This document shows, in pieces, positions 1-8,496 of a stretch of 64,000 bases of DNA. Source of the stretch: Pseudopelobacter sp964542535 (lineage in GTDB: Bacteria > Desulfobacterota > Desulfuromonadia > Geobacterales > Pseudopelobacteraceae); assembly GCA_964542535.1 (NCBI GenBank), contig CAZIUE010000003.1, positions 207,312-271,311 on the forward strand, given 5' to 3'. The notes under the pieces are model-generated. The model was not told the origin of the DNA. It saw nothing but the letters and a program-made list of their open reading frames with translations, and made no database searches. Every line of letters begins with the position of its first letter. Positions within the stretch are counted from its first letter, which is position 1. A program made the translations under genes and the position numbers.

Positions 1-1
1 C

Positions 2-382
2 CACCGCATCGTCGCCATGGTCGGGGACAAGGTGGTGCGGGTGGAGTGCAACACCTGCGGCGGGGTTCACAACTACTACCCGCCACCGGAACCAAAGACC
101 GTCAGGAACACGGGGAGCGGCGCCGCGGCGAGAAAGACGCCCACGTCCGCCCCGCGCGCCCCGAGGCGGGACCCGCAGCAGTCGGACCGGGACGAATGGT
201 TGATGCTGCGTTCCAACATGCGCATCGATCGGGCCATTGCCTACAACATGAACGCCGCCTTCCGGGCAGACGACCTGGTGGACCACCCGGTGTTCGGACT
301 GGGAGTAGTCAGACAGCTGGTGCCACCCAACAAGATGCAGGTGCTCTTCGAGGATGGCGTCAAGCTTCTGCGCTGCAAGTGA
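2..382 (+). CDS. Conserved hypothetical protein, 5' end outside window
   Basis: The frame is open from the first bases of the window, so the true start probably lies upstream; the first internal ATG is at 17. The visible part has one CxxC pair (CNTCGG, near residue 17), a basic proline- and alanine-rich linker, and a C-terminal block with the pattern HPVFGLGVV...VLFEDG. The tail looks like a small beta-rich domain and the single CxxC suggests metal binding, but I do not recognise a family with a known function. rsgA starts 46 bases downstream on the same strand. A real gene is likely; its function is unknown. Confidence 0.6.
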   Translation, partial: HRIVAMVGDKVVRVECNTCGGVHNYYPPPEPKTVRNTGSGAAARKTPTSAPRAPRRDPQQSDRDEWLMLRSNMRIDRAIAYNMNAAFRADDLVDHPVFGLGVVRQLVPPNKMQVLFEDGVKLLRCK

Positions 383-428
383 TGCCGAAGCAAGGGGGCA
401 TGCCCCCCGGACCCCGCGGGAGGATGAG

Positions 429-1370
429 GTGAAGAACGCTCCAGCCGCAACGAACCGCCACGGCGCAACGCCTCTGCCGTTGGCGGGGAACGGCCATATC
501 GTCGCCCACCACGGCATCTCAGTGGAGGTGCTGTTCGATGGGGGAGAGCGCCGCACGGTGCGCGTCAAACGCAACTCGGGCCACGTGGTGGGAGACCAGG
601 TGACGGTTCGGGGTGAGACGCTGACCCGACTCCCCCGCACGACGGAGCTGCGTCGCCGCGACGCCCGCGGGGGTATCCATCTGGTGGCGGCCAACCTGGA
701 CGTACTCGGTATCGTGGTGTCGCCCCACTCTCCCGGCGGTTTCATTGACCGGGCCGTTGTCGCCTCCCGCGCCGCGCGGCTGACCCCCTTTCTGGTCATC
801 AACAAGTGCGACCTGGCCGAGGGAGCGGAACTGGCGACCCGCCTGGAGAAACTCTATGGCGCCGGCCTGCCCCTCTTCCCCCTCAGCGCGGCCACCGGCG
901 AAGGGCTTGCCCCCCTGCGCCGCCACCTCTCGTCCGGACGGAGAGGAGTCTTCATCGGCAGCACCGGCGTGGGCAAGAGCTCCCTCATGAACGCCCTCTG
1001 CCCGCATATCAACCTGGCGGTGGGAAGCGTGGGAGAATATCGGGGCATGGGGCGGCACACCACCACCGTCGCCACCCTGCACAGCCTGGACGATGGCGGC
1101 GAGCTGGTGGATACCCCCGGTTTCCGCGACTTCGGCCTGGTGGATATCTCGCCCCGGCAGCTGGCGGTCCATTTTCCCGGCTTCGAGGAATGCGGGGAGC
1201 AACCGTGCCGCTTCAACGACTGCCGGCACCGAACCGAACCGGGCTGCGGCGTACTCCGGTCACTGCAGGAAGGGCGCATCAGTCAGGAGCGCTACGCCAC
1301 GTTTCTGGAACTCCTGATCGAAGTGGAGACCGAGGAGGAAAAGATGCGCACCAGGGGGTGGCGCTCGTGA
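429..1370 (+). CDS. rsgA: Ribosome small-subunit-dependent GTPase A
   Basis: This is a circularly permuted GTPase that helps mature the 30S subunit. Counting from the GTG at 429 it has an N-terminal OB-fold, the G4 motif NKCD near residues 125-128, then the P-loop GSTGVGKSS near 177-185 and the G3 motif DTPG. The G4-before-G1 order is diagnostic of the family. A C-terminal zinc knuckle follows, with Cys/His in CGEQPCRFNDCRH. About 313 residues is the normal length. I chose the GTG at 429 because a GGGAGGATGAG-type ribosome site precedes it; the longer open frame back to 354 overlaps the upstream gene and is not family-like. Its stop overlaps the next gene's GTG. Confidence 0.95.
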   Translation: MKNAPAATNRHGATPLPLAGNGHIVAHHGISVEVLFDGGERRTVRVKRNSGHVVGDQVTVRGETLTRLPRTTELRRRDARGGIHLVAANLDVLGIVVSPHSPGGFIDRAVVASRAARLTPFLVINKCDLAEGAELATRLEKLYGAGLPLFPLSAATGEGLAPLRRHLSSGRRGVFIGSTGVGKSSLMNALCPHINLAVGSVGEYRGMGRHTTTVATLHSLDDGGELVDTPGFRDFGLVDISPRQLAVHFPGFEECGEQPCRFNDCRHRTEPGCGVLRSLQEGRISQERYATFLELLIEVETEEEKMRTRGWRS

Positions 1371-1882
1371 CCCTGCACGGTAACGACAGCGCGGCGCGGC
1401 ACCGCAAGGAACGCCTGTTGGCCCTGATCAGGGAACGACTCTCCCGGGATCTGGACCTGCTGCTCCAGGCGGCCAAAAGCGCCCATGAGGCCTCGACCCA
1501 CGAGGAAAATATCCCCGAGAACAAATACGATACCCTGGGGCTGGAGGCCTCCTACCTGGCCCAGGGGCAAGCCAACCGGGGACAGGTGATCAGGCAGGCC
1601 CTGCACGACTACCGTCTGCTCACCCCGCACGTTTTTGGCGACGACAGCCCCATCCGGCTGACCGCCCTGGTCACCCTGATGGGAGAGGACGGCTCCACCA
1701 GAAGCGTCTTCATCGGCCCCGCGGAAGGGGGCCTCAGGATCATGGACCAGGGGGACGAGATCATGGTCATCACCCCCGCCTCCCCCCTGGGACGGAGTCT
1801 CATCGGCCGGCGCCTCGGCGACTGCGTCGAAACCGGGAGCGGGGCTTCCGTCAGGGAATACGAGATCGTCCGGATCGACTGA
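1367..1882 (+). CDS. GreA/GreB-like C-terminal domain protein
   Basis: The gene begins with a GTG that overlaps the rsgA stop (GTGA), indicating translational coupling. The 171-residue product has a helical N-terminal part rich in R, E and K (about residues 10-60) and then a beta-rich domain ending in SPLGRSLIGRRLGD..VETG. That pattern is the signature of the FKBP-like C-terminal domain of Gre transcription elongation factors. The N-terminal helices are shorter than the true GreA coiled coil, so cleavage-stimulating activity is uncertain. It may instead be one of the Gre-domain proteins that bind RNA polymerase without stimulating cleavage. The domain is clear; the role is inferred. Confidence 0.75.
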   Translation: MTLHGNDSAARHRKERLLALIRERLSRDLDLLLQAAKSAHEASTHEENIPENKYDTLGLEASYLAQGQANRGQVIRQALHDYRLLTPHVFGDDSPIRLTALVTLMGEDGSTRSVFIGPAEGGLRIMDQGDEIMVITPASPLGRSLIGRRLGDCVETGSGASVREYEIVRID

Positions 1883-1941
1883 GGCACCAGCGGTCGGACC
1901 GTACCGCGTTTGCGGGCGTTGAACAATGAGCAGGAGGTTGT

Positions 1942-2628
1942 ATGGCGCAGCCATGGAGAGTCATCGAAAGCGTTGCCACGGACGAGGGAAACCTGGAGCT
2001 GCGTCAACGGGGGGCGAAGGATTTCCTGATCATGATCGGTTCCCAGGTGCTGATGAACAGCCTGTCCAACCGTTCCGAGCTGGAACTGGGGCGAATGGCC
2101 TGCGCAGAGCTGGCAAACCACCCCCACCCACGGGTGCTGGTGGGAGGGCTGGGCATGGGCTTCACCCTCAGGGCGGTGCTGGACTCCCTCCCCCCCAGCG
2201 CCAGCGTCGTGGTGGCCGAGCTCAATCCGGTTGTCCGCGACTGGTGCCTGGGGCCCCTGGCAGGATTGACCGACTCCGCGGTCACGGATCCGCGGGTCAG
2301 CGTGCGGATCACCGACGTGGCCGATCTGATCCGCGCCAGTTCCGGCGACAACAAACGCTTCGACGCCATCGTGCTGGACCTGTACCGGGGACCCCACGCC
2401 AAGACCGATCCGGTCAGGGACCCGCTGTACGGCAGCCGCGCCATCGCCAACGCCAGGGCTGCCCTCACTCCCGGAGGCACACTGGCCGTATGGGGCGAGA
2501 CCTTTGATGAGGGCTTCTCCCAGCGCCTGACAAAGGGCGGGTTCACGGTCAGCAGCCGCCGCCCCGGCCGGGGAGGATTGCGCCACGCGGTGTTTCTGGC
2601 ACGGCTGAACGGGCACACCTCCACCTGA
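1942..2628 (+). CDS. Spermidine-synthase-like methyltransferase-fold protein
   Basis: The 228-residue protein has the Rossmann nucleotide-binding loop VGGLGMGF near residues 67-74. An acidic strand end follows (VVVAELNP), then IVLDLYRGP in the position of the catalytic-site loop of polyamine synthases. This places it in the SpeE/PF01564-like group that lacks the N-terminal beta domain of true spermidine synthases. Such stand-alone versions are often annotated as spermidine synthase, but the substrate is not established. The gene begins 59 bases after the Gre-like gene and may be cotranscribed with it. An AGGAGG-type ribosome site lies just upstream of the ATG. Confidence 0.75.
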   Translation: MAQPWRVIESVATDEGNLELRQRGAKDFLIMIGSQVLMNSLSNRSELELGRMACAELANHPHPRVLVGGLGMGFTLRAVLDSLPPSASVVVAELNPVVRDWCLGPLAGLTDSAVTDPRVSVRITDVADLIRASSGDNKRFDAIVLDLYRGPHAKTDPVRDPLYGSRAIANARAALTPGGTLAVWGETFDEGFSQRLTKGGFTVSSRRPGRGGLRHAVFLARLNGHTST

Positions 2629-3007
2629 ACCGACCGAAGCACCGCCCGCCCCCGACATCAACCACCAGACACAAAACATCACCACACCACCTCACTACAT
2701 AACAAATGGTAGTCTCGTTTCTTTTGTTCCTCCCTGCCCCCCGTACAGTCCGGGCGCATTTTAATGTTGCACCAATCAGATGTTCGTGCTACAGACAATT
2801 TTGCCGTAATACGGATTGCCGCATTCGTGTAATAAAATCCGTCTTTCATGCCAGGGTTCCTCTCAGCTTTCGGAACCCGTTTTTTACAACACCAAGTAGC
2901 ACTTATTTTTGTTTCGTGCCGCCACGCAGGGGGATATGCATGTTCCACGTCCCATTAATCCAACGCGGTAGTAGCGGATTACGTGTGATGCATGGAGAGG
3001 AGCGCAC
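2629..3007 (+). other. Intergenic leader region before the TonB receptor operon
   Basis: This 379-base stretch has no gene. Its centre is visibly richer in A and T than its surroundings. It holds an 11-base odd palindrome at 2804-2814, an intrinsic terminator at 2854-2885, and an imperfect inverted repeat spanning about 2937-2992 (arms TGCAT/ATGCA and TAATCC/GGATTA) just before the ribosome site. I looked for the conserved boxes of a cobalamin riboswitch and for a Fur box and did not find either. The region may be a structured attenuating leader for the downstream operon. Confidence 0.5.
2854..2885 (+). terminator. Intrinsic terminator
   Basis: A seven-base perfect stem (GGGTTCC / GGAACCC) with an 11-base loop is followed directly by GTTTTTT. 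It lies 226 bases after the methyltransferase-like gene and 123 bases before the TonB receptor gene. It could end the upstream transcript or attenuate the metal-uptake operon if that promoter lies upstream. Confidence 0.7.
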
Positions 3008-5227
3008 ATGAAACGACGTACCGCCTTGATACTGGCGTTGATGGCAATGGCGCCTCCCCTGGCGGCCCGGGGAGAAGAGGTCGACAAAAGTGTGGACGCG
3101 AATCTGGACGAGGTGGTGGTCACCGCCACCCGTACGGAGAAGTCCATCGCCGACGCCCCCGGATCGGTGAGTGTGGTAACCGCGGGAGAGATGAAGAAGC
3201 GCAACATCCAGTCCCTGGACGAGGCGCTGAACATGCTCCCGGGCGTATTCGACAGCCGACGCAAGGGGATGATGGGGACTACCTCCACCGTTAGCATCCG
3301 TGGTCTCTCCGGCTCCGGACGGACTCTGCTCATGCTGGACGGCATGCCGCTGAACGACGCCTACTCAGCCAGTCAGAACTGGGGCGGCATGAATTCCCGG
3401 AACTTCTCCCGCATCGAGCTGGTGCGGGGACCGTCGTCCAGCCTCTACGGCGGCAACGCCATGGGCGGGGTAATCAACTTCATGAGTAGTATGCCGCAGA
3501 AGCGGGAGTTCACCCTCTCCATCGGCTACGGCGGCGGGCTGGGGAGCGATACCGGCATGGACCGTTTCTGGAGCAGCTACGCTTCCTACGGCGACAGGAT
3601 CGGCAAACTGCGCCTGTACGCCGCCCTGGGGTACCGGAACACCGACGGTTATCCCAGCGGCCTGGTCACCACCAGCAGCAATCCCGCGTCCTCCGGGATC
3701 AGCGGCGCGCGCCTCACAACTGACACGAAGGGGAACAGGAAATACATCACCGGTGACTGCGGGGACAACGGCTGGTGGGACTACTCGGCAGCCATCAGGG
3801 CCCAGTACGACTTCTCCGACACAGCCAACGTCAGGTTTTCCTGGCTGCGAACCGCCAACAAATACTCCTACGACCCGCCCAATACCTACCTGACAGATGC
3901 CACCGGGGCAGCGGTATACAAACCGGGTGAGAGCAGCTACCTGAACGGAAACGGTTCCAACGTCCAGGACCTGTACACCATCCACGCCGAGGCGCTGATG
4001 GGACCGGTGAAGACCAAGTTCCTCTTCGGCATCAACGACCAGCACGCCAACTGGTACACCACCCCTGCCTCGGCAACCCTGGCCGGCGGAGCGGGTACGA
4101 AGAGCAGCTCCCCCAGCAGGACCTACTATACCGACCTTCAGCTCTCCCTACCGATCATGGAGAAGCACCTTCTGACCGGCGGCTTCACCTTCCGCTACGA
4201 CAGCGCCGACAGCAAAAACCACCCCTTGAGCGACTACGAGGACGAGGACTCCGTATCCGGCGCCAGTACCCAGTGGGGGGGCGGCACGACCCAGACCTAC
4301 TCCCCCTATCTACAGGCGGAGATCGCCCTGATGGACAACCTGACCCTCTACGCCGGGGTGCGGGACGACTACTGGGTCTCCAACAACGGCTACGCCGGCT
4401 TCACCGGCACCGGAGCAAGCGACCAGGAGTATCCTGAAAAATCCAAGAACTCGGTCAACCCCAAGGGGGCGCTGGTCTGGAAACCGCTGGAGGGGACGAC
4501 AGTGAGGATCTCCGGCGGCAAGGCCTTCCGGGCGCCACCACTCAACCAGCTCTACAAGACCTGGATCTCCTCCAGCACCTCGACCATCTATACATCCAAC
4601 CCGAACCTGAAACCGGAAACCGTTCTGGCCTGGGATATCGGCCTGGAGCAGAAACTGTGGAAGGGAGCCACCTTCAAGGCCACCTATTTCGAGAACTACC
4701 TGAACAACATGATCTACCTGGTCAGCCAGTCCGGGACGACCACCATCGGCGGCAAGAGCTACAGCAACAAGCTGTACACCAATGTGGGGGGGGGCGAGAC
4801 CAGGGGGGTGGAACTGCAGGCGGAACAGACCTTCGGCAAGATCCTCAGGCTGTTCGCCGGATACACCTTCACCGACTCCGAGATCACCAACTACGATCCC
4901 AACCCGGCCCTGGTGGGCAAGAAGATGCAGCAGGCGCCGCGACACATGATCAACGCCGGGTTTGACGCATCCTACGGCCCGGCATCCCTGTACCTCTGCG
5001 GAAGGTACGTCTCCAAACAGTACGGCCAGGACGACAACAGCGACAAGGTCAGCGGGGTCTACGGCTCCTACGACCCCTTCTTCGTCATGGACCTGAAGGC
5101 CGGATACCGTCTCGCGGAGTGGGCCACCCTCTCCCTCAGCGTAAACAACCTGCTGGACCGCACCTACTACAGCTACTACCTCTCTCCGGGACGATCCTGG
5201 TTCGCCAACCTGGACCTGAAGTTCTGA
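3008..5227 (+). CDS. TonB-dependent outer-membrane receptor
   Basis: The 739-residue protein starts with a signal peptide (MKRR, hydrophobic stretch, AARG near residue 22). The TonB box and plug domain follow (LDEVVVTATRTEKSIADAPG, then SIRGLSGSGRTLLMLDGMP and IELVRGPSSSLYGGNAMGG). The remaining ~550 residues are a 22-strand-type beta barrel ending in an aromatic C-terminus (NLDLKF). The barrel has FRAPPLNQLY and NPNLKPE boxes, seen in BtuB-, Cir- and heme-receptor relatives, but no histidine between them of the kind described for heme receptors. It is the first gene of the binding protein/permease/ATPase/CobN/ChlID operon. Likely ligands are a cobalt corrinoid, heme or another metal complex; sequence alone does not decide. 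Confidence 0.9.
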   Translation: MKRRTALILALMAMAPPLAARGEEVDKSVDANLDEVVVTATRTEKSIADAPGSVSVVTAGEMKKRNIQSLDEALNMLPGVFDSRRKGMMGTTSTVSIRGLSGSGRTLLMLDGMPLNDAYSASQNWGGMNSRNFSRIELVRGPSSSLYGGNAMGGVINFMSSMPQKREFTLSIGYGGGLGSDTGMDRFWSSYASYGDRIGKLRLYAALGYRNTDGYPSGLVTTSSNPASSGISGARLTTDTKGNRKYITGDCGDNGWWDYSAAIRAQYDFSDTANVRFSWLRTANKYSYDPPNTYLTDATGAAVYKPGESSYLNGNGSNVQDLYTIHAEALMGPVKTKFLFGINDQHANWYTTPASATLAGGAGTKSSSPSRTYYTDLQLSLPIMEKHLLTGGFTFRYDSADSKNHPLSDYEDEDSVSGASTQWGGGTTQTYSPYLQAEIALMDNLTLYAGVRDDYWVSNNGYAGFTGTGASDQEYPEKSKNSVNPKGALVWKPLEGTTVRISGGKAFRAPPLNQLYKTWISSSTSTIYTSNPNLKPETVLAWDIGLEQKLWKGATFKATYFENYLNNMIYLVSQSGTTTIGGKSYSNKLYTNVGGGETRGVELQAEQTFGKILRLFAGYTFTDSEITNYDPNPALVGKKMQQAPRHMINAGFDASYGPASLYLCGRYVSKQYGQDDNSDKVSGVYGSYDPFFVMDLKAGYRLAEWATLSLSVNNLLDRTYYSYYLSPGRSWFANLDLKF

Positions 5228-5228
5228 G

Positions 5229-6209
5229 ATGCGCGTCCTCAAACTTGTACTGACACTCCTGCTCCTGTGCGGGCCTCTGTCCGAGGCCCACGCAGGGATC
5301 CTCACCATCCGGGACAAGATGGGACGCAGCGTCAGCGTCACCACGCCGGTCAGACGGGCGGTGCTGTTCGAGACCTACGAGCTGTTGCCGGTCACCGGCT
5401 CCTGGGACCGGGTGGCGGGACTGAGTCGCTACGCATTCCATAACGACCTGTTGCGGGCCGCCAATCCCGCAGCGCTCCGCTCCATTCCCGACGCCGGTGC
5501 CGCCATGGACACCAACGCCGAGGCGCTGATGCGGCTGAAACCGGACCTGGTGCTGACCTGGAGCGTTAATCCCGAGACGGTCAAATTCCTGGAGCGCAGG
5601 GGACTGAAGGTTATCGCGGTCTACCCCGAGAGTATCGCCGAGCTGTACGGTGTGATGCGCATGGAGGGGAAACTCTTCGGCCGGGAGAAGCGGGTGGAAT
5701 CTGCCATCGCACGGATGGAGGAGATCTTCTCCCTGATCCGCGGGCGGGTGGCCCCGATTCCCCCCTCCCAACGAAAGAAGGCGATCTTCCTGACCGGAAA
5801 ACAGACCAGGGTCAACGGACGGATCGGCGTCACCCATGACCTGTTCAGCCTGATGGGGCTGATAAACGTAGGGGCCGAGATCAACGAACGTTCCCGGGAG
5901 CTCTCCCAGGAGCGGATCGTCTCCTGGAACCCGGACCTGATCTTCATCTGGGGCAACGCCCGCTACACGGCCACCGACCTGAAAAACAATCCCCAGTGGC
6001 GCCACATCAGGGCCATCAAAAATGGAGCGGTGTTCAAGGAGCCCAGCTGGGGAACCTGGTCCCCCCGCCTGGCCCCCATCGCCCTCTGGATGGCGTCCAA
6101 GGCCTACCCGGAGCGTTTCCGGGACATCAACATCGACGTCCGCATCGACCGCTTCTATCGTGACGTGTACGGTATCCCCTACGCCCGCGTCAGACGGATC
6201 CAAGGGTGA
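5229..6209 (+). CDS. Periplasmic metal-complex-binding protein of an ABC importer
   Basis: The 326-residue protein has an N-terminal signal peptide ending near SEAHA (about residue 22). It then has the two-lobed helical-backbone organisation of the BtuF/FhuD/FepB class: RRAVLFETYELLPVTGSWDRVAG (strand-loop of lobe 1), ALMRLKPDLVLTW, and WNPDLIFIWG in lobe 2. There is no lipobox cysteine at the cleavage site, so it is probably soluble in the periplasm. Its ATG lies one base after the receptor stop, so the two are coupled. It should hand the ligand imported by the receptor to the FecCD-type permease encoded 363 bases further on. Confidence 0.85.
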   Translation: MRVLKLVLTLLLLCGPLSEAHAGILTIRDKMGRSVSVTTPVRRAVLFETYELLPVTGSWDRVAGLSRYAFHNDLLRAANPAALRSIPDAGAAMDTNAEALMRLKPDLVLTWSVNPETVKFLERRGLKVIAVYPESIAELYGVMRMEGKLFGREKRVESAIARMEEIFSLIRGRVAPIPPSQRKKAIFLTGKQTRVNGRIGVTHDLFSLMGLINVGAEINERSRELSQERIVSWNPDLIFIWGNARYTATDLKNNPQWRHIRAIKNGAVFKEPSWGTWSPRLAPIALWMASKAYPERFRDINIDVRIDRFYRDVYGIPYARVRRIQG

Positions 6210-6235
6210 CGCATCAGAAGGAAAGGATGAGAACA

Positions 6236-6535
6236 ATGGCACGTACCAGAGATTTCGACGAATTTCTCAACGAATGGCTCAAGGAACCGGAACACGCGGC
6301 CACCTTCCTCAACGCCGTCCTGGAAGGGGAACGGCGCGACTATTTCCTCCCTGCCCTGCGCAGCGTGGCCAAGGCCTGGGGGGGGCTGTCGCTCCTTGCC
6401 GACCTGTCGGATATCAGCAGAACCACCGTCTACAGGTCACTCACCCGCACCGGAAATCCCGATTTCAGAAACATCGCCACCATGCTGGAAAGCATGGGAC
6501 TCAGACTGACGGTGGAACCCGTTGCCGCGTCGTAA
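6236..6535 (+). CDS. Small XRE-type regulator (orphan HigA/COG3636-like antitoxin fold)
   Basis: From the ATG at 6236 (AAGGA spaced about 9 bases before it) the product is 99 residues. An N-terminal segment (FDEFLNEWLKEPEHAATFLNAVLE) resembles COG3636 addiction-module antidotes. A helix-turn-helix follows (LADLSDISRTTVYRSLTRTGNPDFRNIATMLESMGL). No toxin gene is adjacent: both neighbours are transporter genes of the same strand and operon. It may be a local regulator that has been captured by the operon. The earlier in-frame ATGs at 6206 and 6227 lack a well spaced ribosome site. Confidence 0.75.
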   Translation: MARTRDFDEFLNEWLKEPEHAATFLNAVLEGERRDYFLPALRSVAKAWGGLSLLADLSDISRTTVYRSLTRTGNPDFRNIATMLESMGLRLTVEPVAAS

Positions 6536-6571
6536 ACAATACATAACGGCAGGAAACCGGGAGATCGGTAC

Positions 6572-7663
6572 GTGGAAGAGATGATAGCGGAGAGAATCAC
6601 GGACGCCCCTCCCATGCCGCGTGCAGCCGAGCGGAAGGAGGCCGTCACGACACGAATCGGACGGAGCCGGAGAGCCGGGGGAACGCTGAGGCTCCTGATC
6701 CTGCTCTCCCCCCTGCTGGCGGCGTGCGCCTCCCTGTTTCTGGGCGCCTACGGAATCACCCCCCTGGAGGTGATCCGCATTCTGGCGGACGCCTTCGGCG
6801 GCGTGGATTCCCCCGAGGCCGCCATCGTCCTGGACATCCGGTTGCCGCGCATCGTCCTGGCCGGTCTGGTGGGTATGTCCCTGGCAACCTCGGGTGCAAC
6901 CCTGCAGGCGGTGCTGCGCAACCCCCTGGTTGACCCGTTCATCCTGGGGATCTCCGCCGGAGCCGCCTTCGGCTGCGCCCTGGCCGTGGGTTTCCTGCCG
7001 GGAGTGTCGCTGCAGCTCATGTCCTTTGTGTTCGGCGGACTGGCGGTGATCATGGCCTGCGCCATGGCCCGTTCCGGCGGCGAGATTTCGCGCCTCTCCC
7101 TGGTGCTCTCGGGGGTGATCGTTTCGGCCCTGTTCACGGCGCTCCTCTCCATCATCAAGTTCCTGGTGGACCCCATGAAGCTGCAGAGCATCGTCTACTG
7201 GCTCATGGGGAGCTTTTCCCTGGCCGAATGGTCCCAGGTGAAAAGCTCCGGCATCGGCATCCTGCTGGGGTGCCTGCCGGTGCTGCTCCTGCGCTGGCGG
7301 TTGAACGTTATCAGCATGGGGGACGAGGAGGCGCGCTCCCTGGGGATCAATGTCAGCCGCAAGCGGATCATCTTCATCGCGGCATCCACCCTGGCGGTCA
7401 CCAGCGCCGTGGCAGTGAGCGGTATCATCGGCTGGATCGGCCTGATGATCCCCCACCTGATACGCATGATGGTGGGACCGGACCACCGCCGTCTGATCCC
7501 GCTCTCCATGGCCGGCGGAGCAGCCTTCATGATCGCCGCGGACACGGCGGCGCGCAACCTGGGGAATGCCGACGTCCCGGTGGGGATTATCACCGCCCTG
7601 GCCGGGGCGCCGTTCTTCATCTACCTCATGCGCCGGGGTGGCAGCGAGAGTTGGGGGAAATGA
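6572..7663 (+). CDS. FecCD/BtuC-family ABC transporter permease
   Basis: This is an inner-membrane permease of about 363 residues starting at a GTG, with a basic cytoplasmic N-terminus of about 45 residues and roughly ten hydrophobic segments. Family hallmarks are LRLPRIVLAGLVGMSLATSG, LRNPLVDPFILGISAGAAFG and GWIGLMIPHLIRMMVGPDHR, the last being the coupling loop that contacts the ATPase. It forms a homodimer in the family and imports siderophores, heme or corrinoids. It precedes the ATPase gene by one base, and with the upstream binding protein completes a type II importer. Confidence 0.92.
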   Translation: MEEMIAERITDAPPMPRAAERKEAVTTRIGRSRRAGGTLRLLILLSPLLAACASLFLGAYGITPLEVIRILADAFGGVDSPEAAIVLDIRLPRIVLAGLVGMSLATSGATLQAVLRNPLVDPFILGISAGAAFGCALAVGFLPGVSLQLMSFVFGGLAVIMACAMARSGGEISRLSLVLSGVIVSALFTALLSIIKFLVDPMKLQSIVYWLMGSFSLAEWSQVKSSGIGILLGCLPVLLLRWRLNVISMGDEEARSLGINVSRKRIIFIAASTLAVTSAVAVSGIIGWIGLMIPHLIRMMVGPDHRRLIPLSMAGGAAFMIAADTAARNLGNADVPVGIITALAGAPFFIYLMRRGGSESWGK

Positions 7664-7664
7664 C

Positions 7665-8438
7665 ATGATCCATGCCGAGCATCTGACATTCCAGCACCCC
7701 CACACGGAGCGGCCGGTGGTTCGTGACGTCTCCTTCCGGGTTGCCGAGGGGAGCCTGGCGGTGCTCCTGGGTCCCAACGGTTCGGGCAAGACCACGCTGT
7801 TCAAATGCATCGCCGGCCTGTGGAACCCGGCTGCGGGCCGGGTCCTGTTCGACGGCCGCGACATTATGACGATGCGCCACCGGGAGCGGGCCGAAATGCT
7901 GGCCGTGGTGCCCCAGGATCACGCCCCCCCCTTTCCCTACTCGGTTTTTGAAGCGGTGCTCATGGGGCGGGCACCCCATGTGGGGATGTACTCCTCCCCA
8001 TCGGCGAAGGACGAAGAGGCGGCGTTTACCGCCATGGCGGCGGTGGGGGTCGAACATCTCGCGGACCGCTGCTATACCCGCATCAGCGGCGGCGAGCGCC
8101 AGCTGGTCCTGATCGCCCGGGCTCTGGCCCAGGATGCCCCGTTGCTCCTTCTGGATGAGCCGACCTCCCATCTGGACTTCCGCAACCAGCACCTGGTGCT
8201 GGAGACCGTGCAACGGGTGGCACGGGACAAAGGGTTGACCGTGCTCATGACCCTCCACGACCCGAACCTGACCGCCTGCTTCGCCCATCAGGTGATCATG
8301 CTCCAGGGGGGAGAAATCATCGCCGACGGCGAACCGGACCGAGTCCTGACCGAGGCGAACCTGGGGCGGCTCTACAGCTTCGACGTCCGCATCCTGAACA
8401 GCGACGGCAGACGGCTGATCTATCCGGGAAGCCCATGA
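7665..8438 (+). CDS. ABC transporter ATPase for metal-complex uptake
   Basis: The 257-residue ATPase begins at the ATG at 7665, whose ribosome site lies in the end of the permease gene; the gap is one base. Walker A is GPNGSGKTT (residues 36-44), the Q-loop is VVPQDHAPPFPYS, the signature is SGGERQ, Walker B is LLLLDEPTSHLDF and the switch histidine is in MTLHDPN. The sequence is of the FepC/FhuC/BtuD class. It energises the upstream FecCD-type permease. Longer upstream frames merely run into the permease gene and should not be used. Confidence 0.93.
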   Translation: MIHAEHLTFQHPHTERPVVRDVSFRVAEGSLAVLLGPNGSGKTTLFKCIAGLWNPAAGRVLFDGRDIMTMRHRERAEMLAVVPQDHAPPFPYSVFEAVLMGRAPHVGMYSSPSAKDEEAAFTAMAAVGVEHLADRCYTRISGGERQLVLIARALAQDAPLLLLDEPTSHLDFRNQHLVLETVQRVARDKGLTVLMTLHDPNLTACFAHQVIMLQGGEIIADGEPDRVLTEANLGRLYSFDVRILNSDGRRLIYPGSP

Positions 8439-8496
8439 TCAGAGGCGACCACAGGGGGACACCCCTACCTGACAACATACCGACGGAGGCCCAGCC

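Noticed and set aside
2629..3007. Cobalamin riboswitch or Fur box before the TonB receptor
   Set aside because: The conserved B12-box and core sequences of the cobalamin riboswitch and a 19-base Fur-type palindrome were looked for and not found.
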